Shown here: in pieces, positions 8,652 through 17,323 of the stretch | How positions within the stretch are numbered: the first letter of the stretch is position 1 | Layout: every line of letters begins with the position of its first letter | Assembly: GCA_003562775.1 (NCBI GenBank) | Contig: PWTU01000297.1 | Coordinates: 1 to 52,826, forward strand | DNA length: 52,826 nt | Reading direction: 5' to 3' | Origin: Ignavibacteriales bacterium | GTDB taxonomy: Bacteria; Bacteroidota; Ignavibacteria; T3Sed10-11 | The notes under the pieces: model-generated | Seen by the model: the letters and a program-made list of their open reading frames with translations, nothing else | Databases searched by the model: none | What the model was told of the DNA's origin: nothing | Made by a program: the position numbers and the translations under genes

Positions 8652-9761
8652 TTACATTATAACAAGCTCCGCTTTAAGAGCGCCGGTTTCTTTGAGCGCC
8701 TGGAAAATGGCAATAATATCTCTCGGTGCAACATTTAGTTCATTGAGTGCTACCGCAATTTCCTGCACGGTTACCGCTCCATCGATTGCAACCACGGTTG
8801 CCGGTTCAGTTTCCATTGCAACTGTTGTAAGTTCGGTGACGACGGTCTCTCCGGGCGAAAATGCGCCGGGTTGTGAAATTACCGGCACCGTTTGAATTTC
8901 AATACTCACCCCTCCATGCGAAATAGCCACCGGTAAGATACTCACGTTGCCTCCCACGACCACAGTCCCCGTCCGTTCATTAACGACGACCCGTGCAACG
9001 ACATCGGGCATAATCTCGAGAGATTCTACCATCGAAACGAACGGCACAAGGCCGCCATTGTTTCTGAATTCTTCGGGAACGGCAATATTCACCGTCGAGG
9101 CATCTACCGCTTCGGCGAAGGTGTCTTCAAGCTGCATATTTATCGCATCGGCAATTCGCGACGAAGTAGTAAAATCCGCCTGCCGCAACACAACTGCAAC
9201 ATTCCACTCGTTATTGAATTGCGTATCGATCGAACGTTCCAATACCCCGCCGCCGGGAATTCGGCCGGCTGCCGTGTGATTGCGCCGCACCTCGGCGCCT
9301 CCCTCACGAACGCCAAAACCACCGACCGAAACAGGTCCTTGTGCAAGCGCGTACACATTTCCATCTGGGCCGGAAAGCGGTGTCATGAGTAACGTCCCCC
9401 CCTGTAATCCGGTGGCGTCACCGATAGAAGAAACCGTCACATCTATAACACCGCCCTCTTTAGCAAACGGGGGAGCTGTGGCAGTTACCATAACCGCTGC
9501 CGCGTTTCGCATTCTGACATCCGTCGGCGGTACGGTAATTCCGAAACGTCGCAGCATACTTGTAACGGATTGCTGTGTAAACACGGAGCGATGAGTATCG
9601 CCGGTTCTGTTTAATCCGACAACAAGCCCGTATCCGATAAGCTGCTGTCCCTTCACCCCTTGAACATACGCCACGTCCTTGATCCTTGTTTGGCCGTTCA
9701 TGGTGAAATTGACCAGAATACAAAACAGCAGCAATATGAGATATGTAGTCTTCTTATTCAT
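8652..9761 (-). CDS. flgI: flagellar P-ring protein FlgI
   Basis: FlgI forms the periplasmic P ring around the rod. From the ATG at 9761 it has 369 aa: a signal peptide (MNKKTTYLILLLFCILVNF...), then the family start RIKDVAYVQGVKGQQLIGYGLVVGLNRTGD. It ends LNVAPRDIIAIFQALKETGALKAELVIM. The 9761 start has GGGGA 8 nt upstream and lies 14 bp after flgH. The longer reading from 9809 would put 16 hydrophobic residues before a normal signal peptide and overlap flgH, so it is less likely. Confidence 0.95.
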   Translation of the reverse strand: MNKKTTYLILLLFCILVNFTMNGQTRIKDVAYVQGVKGQQLIGYGLVVGLNRTGDTHRSVFTQQSVTSMLRRFGITVPPTDVRMRNAAAVMVTATAPPFAKEGGVIDVTVSSIGDATGLQGGTLLMTPLSGPDGNVYALAQGPVSVGGFGVREGGAEVRRNHTAAGRIPGGGVLERSIDTQFNNEWNVAVVLRQADFTTSSRIADAINMQLEDTFAEAVDASTVNIAVPEEFRNNGGLVPFVSMVESLEIMPDVVARVVVNERTGTVVVGGNVSILPVAISHGGVSIEIQTVPVISQPGAFSPGETVVTELTTVAMETEPATVVAIDGAVTVQEIAVALNELNVAPRDIIAIFQALKETGALKAELVIM

Positions 9762-9775
9762 AGTTTTATTCCCCA

Positions 9776-10354
9776 TTAAAACAACCAGTGAAAGAATCGT
9801 GTTAACCAACCGGGTTTTCGCGACCGCGCGACCGCGCCGCTATCATCGAAAATTATGACTGCATCCGAAATTGCATAAGAAAACACACTGTTGTCCGACA
9901 AAATATCGGACGGTCTTACCACGCCCGATATCTTCATTTCCTGACGTTGATCGTTCACTATTATGGTTCTCCGTCCGCTAATTGCCAGATTGCCGTTGGA
10001 AAGAACGGAGTCAACATTCGCACTAATCTGGGCTTGCACCGAACCGCGACTCGATGTGGCGCCTTCACCTCTGAAGCTGCTTCCCGTCCCGAGATTAAAG
10101 TTAGCATCGGGAATTTCTTCGTCTCCAAACGTTACCGACCCGCCTCCCGAAATTTCGCTTCTGCGTGAAGTTGACGTTCTCGAATCCCTCGACGCACTCG
10201 ACGTTTCAACGACAAGAATAGTAAGGGCGTCTCCCTTTTTAAAAGCTTTTTGATCCGAAAATAGGGATCGGTTAATGTTCTCCCTCATATCCTGCGTAAG
10301 AGCTGATAGAGAAAAGAGTAACCCAACCCAAAGAATTATGCTTAATCTTCTCAT
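9776..10354 (-). CDS. flgH: flagellar L-ring protein FlgH
   Basis: FlgH forms the outer-membrane L ring, so the cell has an outer membrane. The 192-aa protein has a signal peptide (about residues 1-20), NRSLFSDQKAFKKGDALTILVVE, and the C-terminal GVVRPSDILSDNSVFSYAISDAVI, all typical. It lacks the usual lipobox cysteine: the signal peptide ends SALTQDM and no Cys is present. Enteric FlgH is a lipoprotein. An AGGAGG site lies 12 nt before the ATG, a somewhat long gap. Confidence 0.94.
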   Translation of the reverse strand: MRRLSIILWVGLLFSLSALTQDMRENINRSLFSDQKAFKKGDALTILVVETSSASRDSRTSTSRRSEISGGGSVTFGDEEIPDANFNLGTGSSFRGEGATSSRGSVQAQISANVDSVLSNGNLAISGRRTIIVNDQRQEMKISGVVRPSDILSDNSVFSYAISDAVIIFDDSGAVARSRKPGWLTRFFHWLF

Positions 10355-10380
10355 ATCGATCTTTTGCCTCCTGTGTTTAA

Positions 10381-10466
10381 TGTTAATGGGTTAATTGTTA
10401 ATAGTTAATCGGAGAACTGTTACGAAGTGTAATAACTGTTAACCATTAACAATTAACCAATAACCA
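10381..10466. repeat. long imperfect palindrome of TTAATTGTTAA type (copy A)
   Basis: This intergenic stretch between flgA and flgH reads GTTAATGGGTTAATTGTTAAT on the left and, after about 28 bp, ATTAACAATTAACC on the right. Together they form arms of about 28 bp with few mismatches. The same sequence family occurs at 43980-44042. It could form a hairpin in RNA or a cruciform in DNA, but no T-run follows to make it a classical terminator. Confidence 0.7.
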
Positions 10467-10467
10467 T

Positions 10468-11166
10468 TCAACGATACTCCGAAACTAATTCAACGGTATC
10501 TTCATTTATAACCCGTGCACGGAAACGATCGTGTGTACCGCTTCGCTGAACCGCTATTATATCACCTATCCTCCCGTCCTGACGGGCAATTGCCTGGGTT
10601 GACACAGTGACACTGCCGCCTGTAACAGTCAGTGTTACGGCATCTCCCCGTTCAATTACGGGCGCCTCTTCGAGCATACTTTTGCGCAGTATTGTCCCTT
10701 CGGTAACCACCCTGTTGACTCTCTTCCCTATTATAGAGTCGACAGTGGTGACGACATCGTTATGAAGCGTCGTTGTCTCTATGCGCTGCGGATTCAGGTT
10801 TTCTTGCTGTATCTCTTTGTTTCGATACAGATTCTCCGCGGCAACGAAAACCGTATCGAAAGTACGCACCCGCACCGATACTATATGCCGCCCCGGCATT
10901 TCATCATCACATGTGAGCTCAACGGGTATACTCACATTGCCCCGGAGCTTCAATCCTCTGTCCTGAACAATGGTAAATGAACAACGGTTGTTACGCATAA
11001 GTAACGATTCGGGTATATGGCGAAACTCTATTGCTATATCCTGAGCTTCGCTTCGCAGATTCCCGAAGATATAATCGCGGACTGCATCCTCAACATCCTC
11101 TTGAACACCGGATGAGAGAAATATACCGGATACCGTAAACAGACCTATGCATAATACAGACATCAT
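10468..11166 (-). CDS. flgA: P-ring assembly chaperone FlgA
   Basis: FlgA is the periplasmic chaperone for FlgI. The 232-aa protein has an N-terminal signal peptide (about residues 1-20) and a C-terminal SAF domain (about 105-230). The SAF domain has VFVAAENLYRNKEIQQENL, IGKRVNRVVTEGTILRKSMLE, and IGDIIAVQ near the end. It sits between flgG and flgH, a common order. The N-terminal domain is short, as in many FlgA proteins. Confidence 0.92.
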   Translation of the reverse strand: MMSVLCIGLFTVSGIFLSSGVQEDVEDAVRDYIFGNLRSEAQDIAIEFRHIPESLLMRNNRCSFTIVQDRGLKLRGNVSIPVELTCDDEMPGRHIVSVRVRTFDTVFVAAENLYRNKEIQQENLNPQRIETTTLHNDVVTTVDSIIGKRVNRVVTEGTILRKSMLEEAPVIERGDAVTLTVTGGSVTVSTQAIARQDGRIGDIIAVQRSGTHDRFRARVINEDTVELVSEYR

Positions 11167-11172
11167 ATCAAA

Positions 11173-11961
11173 TTACCTTTTTAAGTTATTTGCCATACCG
11201 AGCATTTCTTCGACTGTTTTGATGGTTTTCGAGTTAATCTCATATGCGCGCTGCGCAACGATCATACTGACCATTTCCTCAACGATATCTACATTTGACG
11301 CCTCAAAGTATCCTTGTAATACCTCCCCGAAGCCCTCGCTTGCAGGGGCGCCCCATAAAGGTGTTCCCGAAGCAACCGTTTCAATAAAAAGATTGTTTCC
11401 GATTGCTTTCATACCGGCGGGATTTATGAATTTTGCAAGCTCTAATTGTCCTACCTGAACGGGCACAACATCGCCAACGTGCAATGCTTCCACTAACCCG
11501 TCCCTGTTAATGGTAATTGATTTTACATCATCGGAGATGATAATCCCGGGTTCAACGACATATCCCTGCGACGTTACGAGCATACCCTCACCCGATATTT
11601 TTAAGGTTCCGTCCCTCGTATAGGCCAATGTTCCGTCCGGACGTCTCACTTGCAAAAACCCTTCACCCTGAATAGCGATATCGAGCGGATTGTTTGTCGG
11701 ATGAATATCACCCTGAGAAAATGTCTTGTTCGTTGCAACGGGAACCGCCCCATTCCCCACCTGTATCTCTCCTACCTGCTGAATATTGACATTCTCCGAA
11801 AATCCGTTGCCCTGTAGTGTCTGATACATCAAATCCTGAAATTCAATCCGGCTCTTCTTAAAACCGGTTGTATTTACATTGGCAAGATTATTGGAAATAA
11901 TGTCAATATTAAGCTGCTGCGCATACATTCCGGTTGCTGCACTTCGCAATGCCCTGATCAT
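11173..11961 (-). CDS. flgG: distal rod protein FlgG
   Basis: FlgG forms the distal rod. The 262-aa length and sequence are canonical: MIRALRSAATGMYAQQLNIDIISNNLANVNTTGFK at the N-terminus, QGDIHPTNNPLDIAIQGEGFLQV in the middle, and VEEMVSMIVAQRAYEINSKTI at the C-terminus. It follows flgF by about 20 bp, with a clear AGGAGG-like site before the ATG. Confidence 0.96.
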   Translation of the reverse strand: MIRALRSAATGMYAQQLNIDIISNNLANVNTTGFKKSRIEFQDLMYQTLQGNGFSENVNIQQVGEIQVGNGAVPVATNKTFSQGDIHPTNNPLDIAIQGEGFLQVRRPDGTLAYTRDGTLKISGEGMLVTSQGYVVEPGIIISDDVKSITINRDGLVEALHVGDVVPVQVGQLELAKFINPAGMKAIGNNLFIETVASGTPLWGAPASEGFGEVLQGYFEASNVDIVEEMVSMIVAQRAYEINSKTIKTVEEMLGMANNLKR

Positions 11962-11982
11962 AAGATTCCTCCTAAATTATTG

Positions 11983-12726
11983 TTAAATTCTTCCAACATC
12001 GATTGTTCTTTCTAATGTAGAATCTTGAATTTGAATCATACGTTGATACGCCTCAAAATTCCGGCTCAACTCAATAAGGGAAACCATCTCCGAGATAGGA
12101 TCAACATTCGATTCCTCAAGAAATCCCTGACGAATTATCGACTCCCTGCTATCGAGATCAATTTCTCTTTCCAATGCGCCGTTAGCACTGAAAAACTCAC
12201 CTTCCTTTTTTAGCCGGTTTAAATTGTCGAACGATACTACTCTCAGCTTTCCTATACTGTCATTATTGATCGTTACCATTCCGACTTCATTTATATTCAA
12301 CTGAGCTTGCTCCATTTTTTCAATGTTCGGGATTTGTATATATCCACGTTCCCCCACAACGGGAATTCCCGATGAGGTCACCAGGACACCGTCAATCGAA
12401 ATTTTAAAATTTCCGTTCCGTGTATAGGCGGGTCCCATTTCCGTATCGACAACGAAGAAACCGTTTCCCTGGATTGCCACATCGAAAGGATTACCGGTAT
12501 GGTGCAGTGCTCCTTCCCTGAAATCGGTAAATTGCTGTAAGTCTAATCCGGACAAGTCACCCACACCTTGTAATTGTTCGGCGCTGAGTTCATTAAGTTT
12601 TTTTAAAAACAAACTATCCCGCTTATACCCTGTCGTGTTGATATTGGCTATATTGTTCGCCACTACCTCCAACTGAGTATTTCGCGGATACATACCCGCA
12701 CGAGCTAAATATATTCCTTTAATCAT
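11983..12726 (-). CDS. flgF: proximal rod protein FlgF
   Basis: This is the 247-aa FlgF/FlgG family protein starting MIKGIYLARAGMYPRNTQLEVVANNIANINTTGYK and ending SEMVSLIELSRNFEAYQRMIQIQD. It forms the proximal rod. The ATG at 12726 has GAGAGG 6-7 nt upstream and overlaps the stop of the preceding gene as ATGA. A longer reading from 12831 would add 35 basic residues absent from the family. It is shorter and less FlgG-like than its neighbour, which supports FlgF. Confidence 0.94.
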   Translation of the reverse strand: MIKGIYLARAGMYPRNTQLEVVANNIANINTTGYKRDSLFLKKLNELSAEQLQGVGDLSGLDLQQFTDFREGALHHTGNPFDVAIQGNGFFVVDTEMGPAYTRNGNFKISIDGVLVTSSGIPVVGERGYIQIPNIEKMEQAQLNINEVGMVTINNDSIGKLRVVSFDNLNRLKKEGEFFSANGALEREIDLDSRESIIRQGFLEESNVDPISEMVSLIELSRNFEAYQRMIQIQDSTLERTIDVGRI

Positions 12727-13232
12727 AGGTACCTCTCGCTTCTGATATTTGCATTTTTGAATGCCTCCAGATGTTTTAACAGTTTTACCTCTCCCCTTCC
12801 GACGCCTAATTTCTTTGCTTTCCCGGTCCAATTTCCTTTGACTGCATTATCCGGATTTATTTTTTTAATTTTCTCTTTTACTATACTGTCATCTGATTGT
12901 GATTTAATTTTCATCATTAATTCCATTTCACCTTTTCCCCTGTCAAATCGATGTGCAAGTTCGAGAGCTTCGTCGGTCTCATTATCAATCTGGTCTTTCT
13001 GAGTTTCGGCTGCATTCCCCCCGAACCTGTCGCTGCCTCTTGTCTCCTCAATATTACCCGGATTAAATCCTGCATTACCGAGATTTTGTTTCTTTTTTAA
13101 CAATAAGGTGTTAAAATTATGCTCGGGTGGATTTGGCCGGACAAATTTTATGATAACAAATAGAATTATACCGGTTCCCGACAGAGCCGCAATAACAATG
13201 AATAGAGCTATGTATAAAACCGAAAACTCCAT
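12723..13232 (-). CDS. SwrB/DUF6115-like membrane protein
   Basis: This 169-aa protein has one N-terminal membrane helix (about residues 5-28), a charged, probably disordered middle, and a C-terminal segment KAKKLGVGRGEVKLLKHLEAF. That C-terminal pattern (A-x-K-L-G-x-G-x-G-E-V-x-L-L) is the signature seen at the C-terminus of SwrB/DUF6115-type proteins. In Bacillus these lie next to the flagellar sigma factor gene and promote activation of the export apparatus. Here it lies between a sensor kinase gene and flgF, three genes from fliA. The assignment rests on that motif and context. Confidence 0.6.
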   Translation of the reverse strand: MEFSVLYIALFIVIAALSGTGIILFVIIKFVRPNPPEHNFNTLLLKKKQNLGNAGFNPGNIEETRGSDRFGGNAAETQKDQIDNETDEALELAHRFDRGKGEMELMMKIKSQSDDSIVKEKIKKINPDNAVKGNWTGKAKKLGVGRGEVKLLKHLEAFKNANIRSERYL

Positions 13233-13235
13233 ATT

Positions 13236-14621
13236 TTATTCCTCTTTTTTAATTATTTTTTTTGACGCTACTCTAATCGGCAGCGTCACCGTAAAAACAC
13301 TCCCTTTCCCTATTTCACTTTGTACACTGATAACCCCGCCAAATCGTTTTACAATATTATCACTAATTGATAGTCCAAGCCCCGTACCCTCGCCTACCTT
13401 TTTCGTTGTAAAGAATGGTTTAAAGAGTTTTTTAATATTATTTTTATCGATCCCATGCCCCGTATCTTTTACGTGAATATTCACGCTCTGCCGGTCGCTT
13501 TCTGTTGAAATCGTCATCTCTCCTCCTCTTTCTCTCATTGCATCCCGCGCATTAATCATCAAATTCAAAATAACTTGCTGAAGAGCATTCTGGTTGGCTT
13601 CGACCTCCGGATTATGATCCGACAACAATTCTTTGATTGCTACTTTATCTTTACTAAAATCATACTTTACCAGTTCGATGATTTCTCTGATAGCCTCATT
13701 GACATCAACAATCTCTATATCTAAATCTACCGATACGCCTCTTGAGAAATCAGTGAGCCGTTTTGTAATTTCCTTTAATCGCTTGAGTTGATTCGTTACC
13801 AGATCATTCCAGTTCGGTTTTGCTCTCCCGCGCCTTACCAGATCGAGATGAATCATAATTATCTGAATAGGGTTTTTTATTTCGTGTAATATCCCGGAAG
13901 ACACTTCACCGATAGCAGCAAGTTTCGCGGATTGCAGCATCTGGGCCTGGAAAGTTTTCAATTCTTCGTTTGCTTTTTCGAGTTTCTCATAGTTTCTCCA
14001 GTTTTCCACACCGGCAGCCGCTTGATTTGCAAGCACCGAAAGCAATTGAATGTCCTGATTTGAAAATTCATTTTGCGCTTTCTCCGTGTGAATCATGAAC
14101 ATTCCTTTAAAGCGATTATGTATGATGAGCGGCACTATGACAAAATTTTGGGTTGTTTCATTTCCGACCATATATTCCAGATCGGGAATAATAATCGTTC
14201 TTTTTTCAGCAACTACCCAATCGATAATTCCCGCTTCAAGCTGCTGTTGGGCTTCCCGGTGGAGCCGGGGCGAACTCTTTGTCATCAACGGATGAAAGGT
14301 ATTTCTCTTATCATCGAGTAGAAATATATCAGCATCTTCGACCGGTATTACCTGTTTCGTTAAATCAATTAACGTGCTGATAATTTGATCCGGACTAACG
14401 GCAATACTAATGATATTGGAAAGACGCTGCATTGCAACCAGCTCGTCAAGCGAATTCCGGATGGCAAGGTTGTTTCGATTATATTGGTTATTTTCAACTC
14501 GTAAAATCTCTACCGTCTTTTCCAATGCTTTAATATAGTTTTCACGGGTTTCCACAAACGTTTCGAAATGTGGCAGCATCTCGTGCAGCAATGCCTGTTT
14601 ATTGATATTTTCCGATGCCAT
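13236..14621 (-). CDS. cytoplasmic GAF-domain sensor histidine kinase
   Basis: This 461-aa kinase has no membrane segment. Order: N-terminal coiled coil (about 20-60), GAF domain (about 70-205), a second coiled coil (about 208-230), HisKA with phospho-acceptor His246 (ILHEIKNPIQI), and an HATPase_c domain with N box (NLMINARDAM), G1 (DTGHGI) and G2 (GTGLGLSI). The layout resembles NtrB/FlgS-type kinases that drive sigma-54 flagellar regulators. No such regulator gene is in the window. Cofactor and signal are unknown. Confidence 0.9.
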   Translation of the reverse strand: MASENINKQALLHEMLPHFETFVETRENYIKALEKTVEILRVENNQYNRNNLAIRNSLDELVAMQRLSNIISIAVSPDQIISTLIDLTKQVIPVEDADIFLLDDKRNTFHPLMTKSSPRLHREAQQQLEAGIIDWVVAEKRTIIIPDLEYMVGNETTQNFVIVPLIIHNRFKGMFMIHTEKAQNEFSNQDIQLLSVLANQAAAGVENWRNYEKLEKANEELKTFQAQMLQSAKLAAIGEVSSGILHEIKNPIQIIMIHLDLVRRGRAKPNWNDLVTNQLKRLKEITKRLTDFSRGVSVDLDIEIVDVNEAIREIIELVKYDFSKDKVAIKELLSDHNPEVEANQNALQQVILNLMINARDAMRERGGEMTISTESDRQSVNIHVKDTGHGIDKNNIKKLFKPFFTTKKVGEGTGLGLSISDNIVKRFGGVISVQSEIGKGSVFTVTLPIRVASKKIIKKEE

Positions 14622-14633
14622 AATTTTCCCTGT

Positions 14634-15515
14634 TTAATTCTTTTTATGCTGATAGCTTTGCTGCTCTATATCCTTATCGATTACGTTATGGTTCTTTTCG
14701 TAGTATTGCTCAAGTACGCTTCGATCGGAGATTGTGAGTATATTCAGGGCAGCTTCACTAAAGTCGATATCTTTATCATATTCAAGGGCTATTCCGTTCA
14801 GCCGATTTGCTATAATATCTGCACAGTGAATGAGCGCGACAAGTTCAGGATTCTTTTCAGCTTTTTCAGGGACGTGATGATGGAATAGCACATCGATCAG
14901 GTGATCGGGCAAATTCCACCTTTCTGCAAGCCATCCTCCCACCTCAGCGTGTGTCACGCCCAACACTTGTTCTTCTGCTTGTATATATGAACAATTCGTT
15001 GACCGGGCTTCTTCTACAATTTGTTTAAACTCGCTGTTAAAGTAGCGGTGCAAAATAGATATTCCCATATCGTGCAACAGGCCGCCGACAAAAGCTTCGC
15101 CGCTTACACGATAATCTAAATCTCTGGCCAATCGCCGTGCAACCGTTGCCGTCGTAATTGCGTGATCCCAAAAATCTTTTTCTTGAAAATAATCATCCGA
15201 TTTCTTTTGGAGTGCGCTGACCAGAGAAATACTTATGACAATCTCTTTGAGCGCATCGAAGCCGAGAACAATAATGGCAAATTCAACAGTCGAAATCCTT
15301 CTGGGAAAACCGTAAAAAGGTGAATTAGCAATTTTCAATACTTTGGCGGTTAATCCCTGATCGGACAATATCACCCTGCCAAGTTTCATTGCATTCGTTT
15401 TCGGATTATCAACAAGATCGACCACTTCAGTAGCAATCTTCGGCAAAGTAGGCAACTGAAGAATTGTCTTGATTTTGTCTTTAATATTCTCGGCTGATTT
15501 TTTACGTTTATTCAT
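14634..15515 (-). CDS. HDOD-domain signalling protein
   Basis: This 293-aa protein carries an HDOD domain (about residues 15-215), a non-catalytic relative of HD phosphohydrolases. It has LPTLPKIATEVVDLVDNPKT at the start and GGLLHDMGISIL and HHHVPEKAE further on. HDOD proteins act as scaffolds in signalling and motility control. The gene lies 17 bp after fliA and just before the GAF kinase. HDOD genes are often found in flagellar clusters beside fliA. Confidence 0.9.
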   Translation of the reverse strand: MNKRKKSAENIKDKIKTILQLPTLPKIATEVVDLVDNPKTNAMKLGRVILSDQGLTAKVLKIANSPFYGFPRRISTVEFAIIVLGFDALKEIVISISLVSALQKKSDDYFQEKDFWDHAITTATVARRLARDLDYRVSGEAFVGGLLHDMGISILHRYFNSEFKQIVEEARSTNCSYIQAEEQVLGVTHAEVGGWLAERWNLPDHLIDVLFHHHVPEKAEKNPELVALIHCADIIANRLNGIALEYDKDIDFSEAALNILTISDRSVLEQYYEKNHNVIDKDIEQQSYQHKKN

Positions 15516-15531
15516 GGCAGTTTTTTTTTAT

Positions 15532-16179
15532 TTAATCATAAAGCCTGAGGATTTTCAACTCGCTCCTGATTTTTCTCAACACTTCTGCGTGAATTTGAGA
15601 TACCCGGGATTCGGATAGCGATAATATAGCGCCGATTTCCTTCATCGTTAATTCTTCATAATAATACAGCGATATCACAAGTCTATCCCGTTCGTCCAGG
15701 TCCCGAATAATATTAATAAGAGCGTTTTTTAATTCCTCATGGGATAAATCTTTACTAAAATCAGAGGATTCATCGACAAGAAGCTCATCGATAAAATGGT
15801 GATTGTTATTTCCGTATACCTCACCGCCGTCATTGATCTTCATCCTTTCCCGGTGTTGCTTTCGGGATGAGCGCGGCATCCAATCTATTTTTCTCAACTC
15901 ATCCTGGATGGCGCCCTGAATTCTCGACGATGCATACGTTTCGAATTTAAATCCCCGGCTCGGATCGAAACGATCGATCGCCTCAAGCAAACCCACCATA
16001 GCAATCTGCTCCAGATCATCTTCGGTCAAAATAGTATCGCCTTTCCGGAATGGAACACCGTATCTGACCACCACCGATTTCACCAGTCCTCTGTACCTTT
16101 CCACTATCTGTCTGCGTATTTCAGGAGACCTGTTTTCGATATATGTCTGCCAGATTTTATGTTGTTCAGTTAGTTCCAT
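15532..16179 (-). CDS. fliA: flagellar sigma factor FliA (sigma-28)
   Basis: FliA directs late flagellar genes. The 215-aa length is slightly below the usual 235-250. Region 2 includes IAMVGLLEAIDRFDPSRGFKFETYASSRIQGAIQDELRKIDWMPRSSR. Region 4 includes LDERDRLVISLYYYEELTMKEIGAILSLSESRVSQIHAE. These are characteristic of FliA rather than RpoD. It follows a small membrane protein and the flhF-flhG pair. The anti-sigma gene flgM is not visible in the window. Confidence 0.95.
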   Translation of the reverse strand: MELTEQHKIWQTYIENRSPEIRRQIVERYRGLVKSVVVRYGVPFRKGDTILTEDDLEQIAMVGLLEAIDRFDPSRGFKFETYASSRIQGAIQDELRKIDWMPRSSRKQHRERMKINDGGEVYGNNNHHFIDELLVDESSDFSKDLSHEELKNALINIIRDLDERDRLVISLYYYEELTMKEIGAILSLSESRVSQIHAEVLRKIRSELKILRLYD

Positions 16180-16199
16180 AGATTATATAGTCAATATCT

Positions 16200-16475
16200 C
16201 TATGACTGCGCCGTTTGTGTCGAAGTCGTCTCACGCATCGAATCACTCTTTATATTGTCATTCTTCACCGATTTGTTAGTGCCGGAAATTCTTTTCCCCG
16301 GTTTTTTAATAACCGTTTGTATAACATTTACAAAAACCAATGCTATAAGTATCACTCCGATGAAAATAACGAACGATCTGATAATCCCCTCAAACAATGA
16401 AATGTTCTGCAGGTTGAAAAAAATCAGGGACAGAAAAAATCCAAGAAGTCCAATCTGAAAAATTAATTTATTCAT
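16200..16475 (-). CDS. small membrane protein of unknown function
   Basis: This 91-aa protein has two hydrophobic helices (about residues 5-20 and 30-52) followed by a charged Lys/Asn/Ser/Thr-rich tail of about 35 residues. It overlaps the end of flhG by 4 bp (ATGA) and lies just before fliA. Close coupling supports a real gene and a flagellar role, but no family is recognised. Confidence 0.75.
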   Translation of the reverse strand: MNKLIFQIGLLGFFLSLIFFNLQNISLFEGIIRSFVIFIGVILIALVFVNVIQTVIKKPGKRISGTNKSVKNDNIKSDSMRETTSTQTAQS

Positions 16476-17323
16476 ACGGTTACCACTCTCCTTTCAACAT
16501 ACTGTTCTGTCTGTATTACACCATTTCGTGCAATTGTTTTTAACGATTCTGTAAATCCGGATTTCGGAAACATTCGAACGACAGGATTTTGCCGCATAAC
16601 CGACTCTTTAACCCGTTTATCATATGGAAGATGACCTATATATTGCAATGTAATTTTCAAAAAATGTTCCGCCGCCATTTTTAATTTCGTTGCTGCATCT
16701 TCTGCCTCCGATGCATTGCGGGCTTGATTTATGACTAATTTGAATATGTGCCGCTTTTTTTTCAGCCAGATCATTTTAATAACTGCATACGCATCTAAAA
16801 TAGCGGTCGGTTCGGGATTTGCTATCACAATAGTTTCGTCGGATAAAATCGAATAATGGATGACTTCCGGTGAAATACCCGCCGCAGTATCGACGATGAA
16901 CAGGTCATACGAATTATCCGACATTACAATCGATTCGATTATATGATCCTGGACCCGCGAATCATATTTAGGATAATAATAATCTCCCGAATCACCGGGT
17001 AATACATGCAAATGCGGGCACGGATTCAGTAAAACCTCTGATATATCTTTTTCACCCCGCAACACGTCGCCCAATCTGTATTTGGGAGATACTCCCAGCA
17101 GCGAATCCAGATTTGCTAAATTTGTATCCGCATCGAACAGCAGAACACGTCTGTTCAGATCTGCTAAAATCATTGCAAGATTAACCGTAAAAATGCTTTT
17201 CCCCACGCCGCCTTTTCCACTCGTTACGGTCACGATACGCGGTCCGTTGCTTTGCAGCAATTGCTTTCCGGCTACCATCCTTAACGATGCTGCCTGATCG
17301 GTATTTTTTTTCTTTTCATGCAT
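16472..17323 (-). CDS. flhG: flagellar number regulator FlhG (MinD-like ATPase)
   Basis: FlhG is a MinD/ParA ATPase that limits flagellar number and works against FlhF. From the ATG at 17323 it has 283 aa. The deviant Walker A is SGKGGVGKSIFTVNLA (about residues 33-48), LLFDADTNLANLDSLLG follows, and LFIVDTAAG is the Walker B region. An N-terminal stretch rich in Lys and Gln is typical of the FlhF-stimulating segment. AGGAG lies 9 nt before this ATG, which overlaps the flhF stop. The longer reading from 17377 overlaps flhF much more. Confidence 0.94.
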   Translation of the reverse strand: MHEKKKNTDQAASLRMVAGKQLLQSNGPRIVTVTSGKGGVGKSIFTVNLAMILADLNRRVLLFDADTNLANLDSLLGVSPKYRLGDVLRGEKDISEVLLNPCPHLHVLPGDSGDYYYPKYDSRVQDHIIESIVMSDNSYDLFIVDTAAGISPEVIHYSILSDETIVIANPEPTAILDAYAVIKMIWLKKKRHIFKLVINQARNASEAEDAATKLKMAAEHFLKITLQYIGHLPYDKRVKESVMRQNPVVRMFPKSGFTESLKTIARNGVIQTEQYVERRVVTV

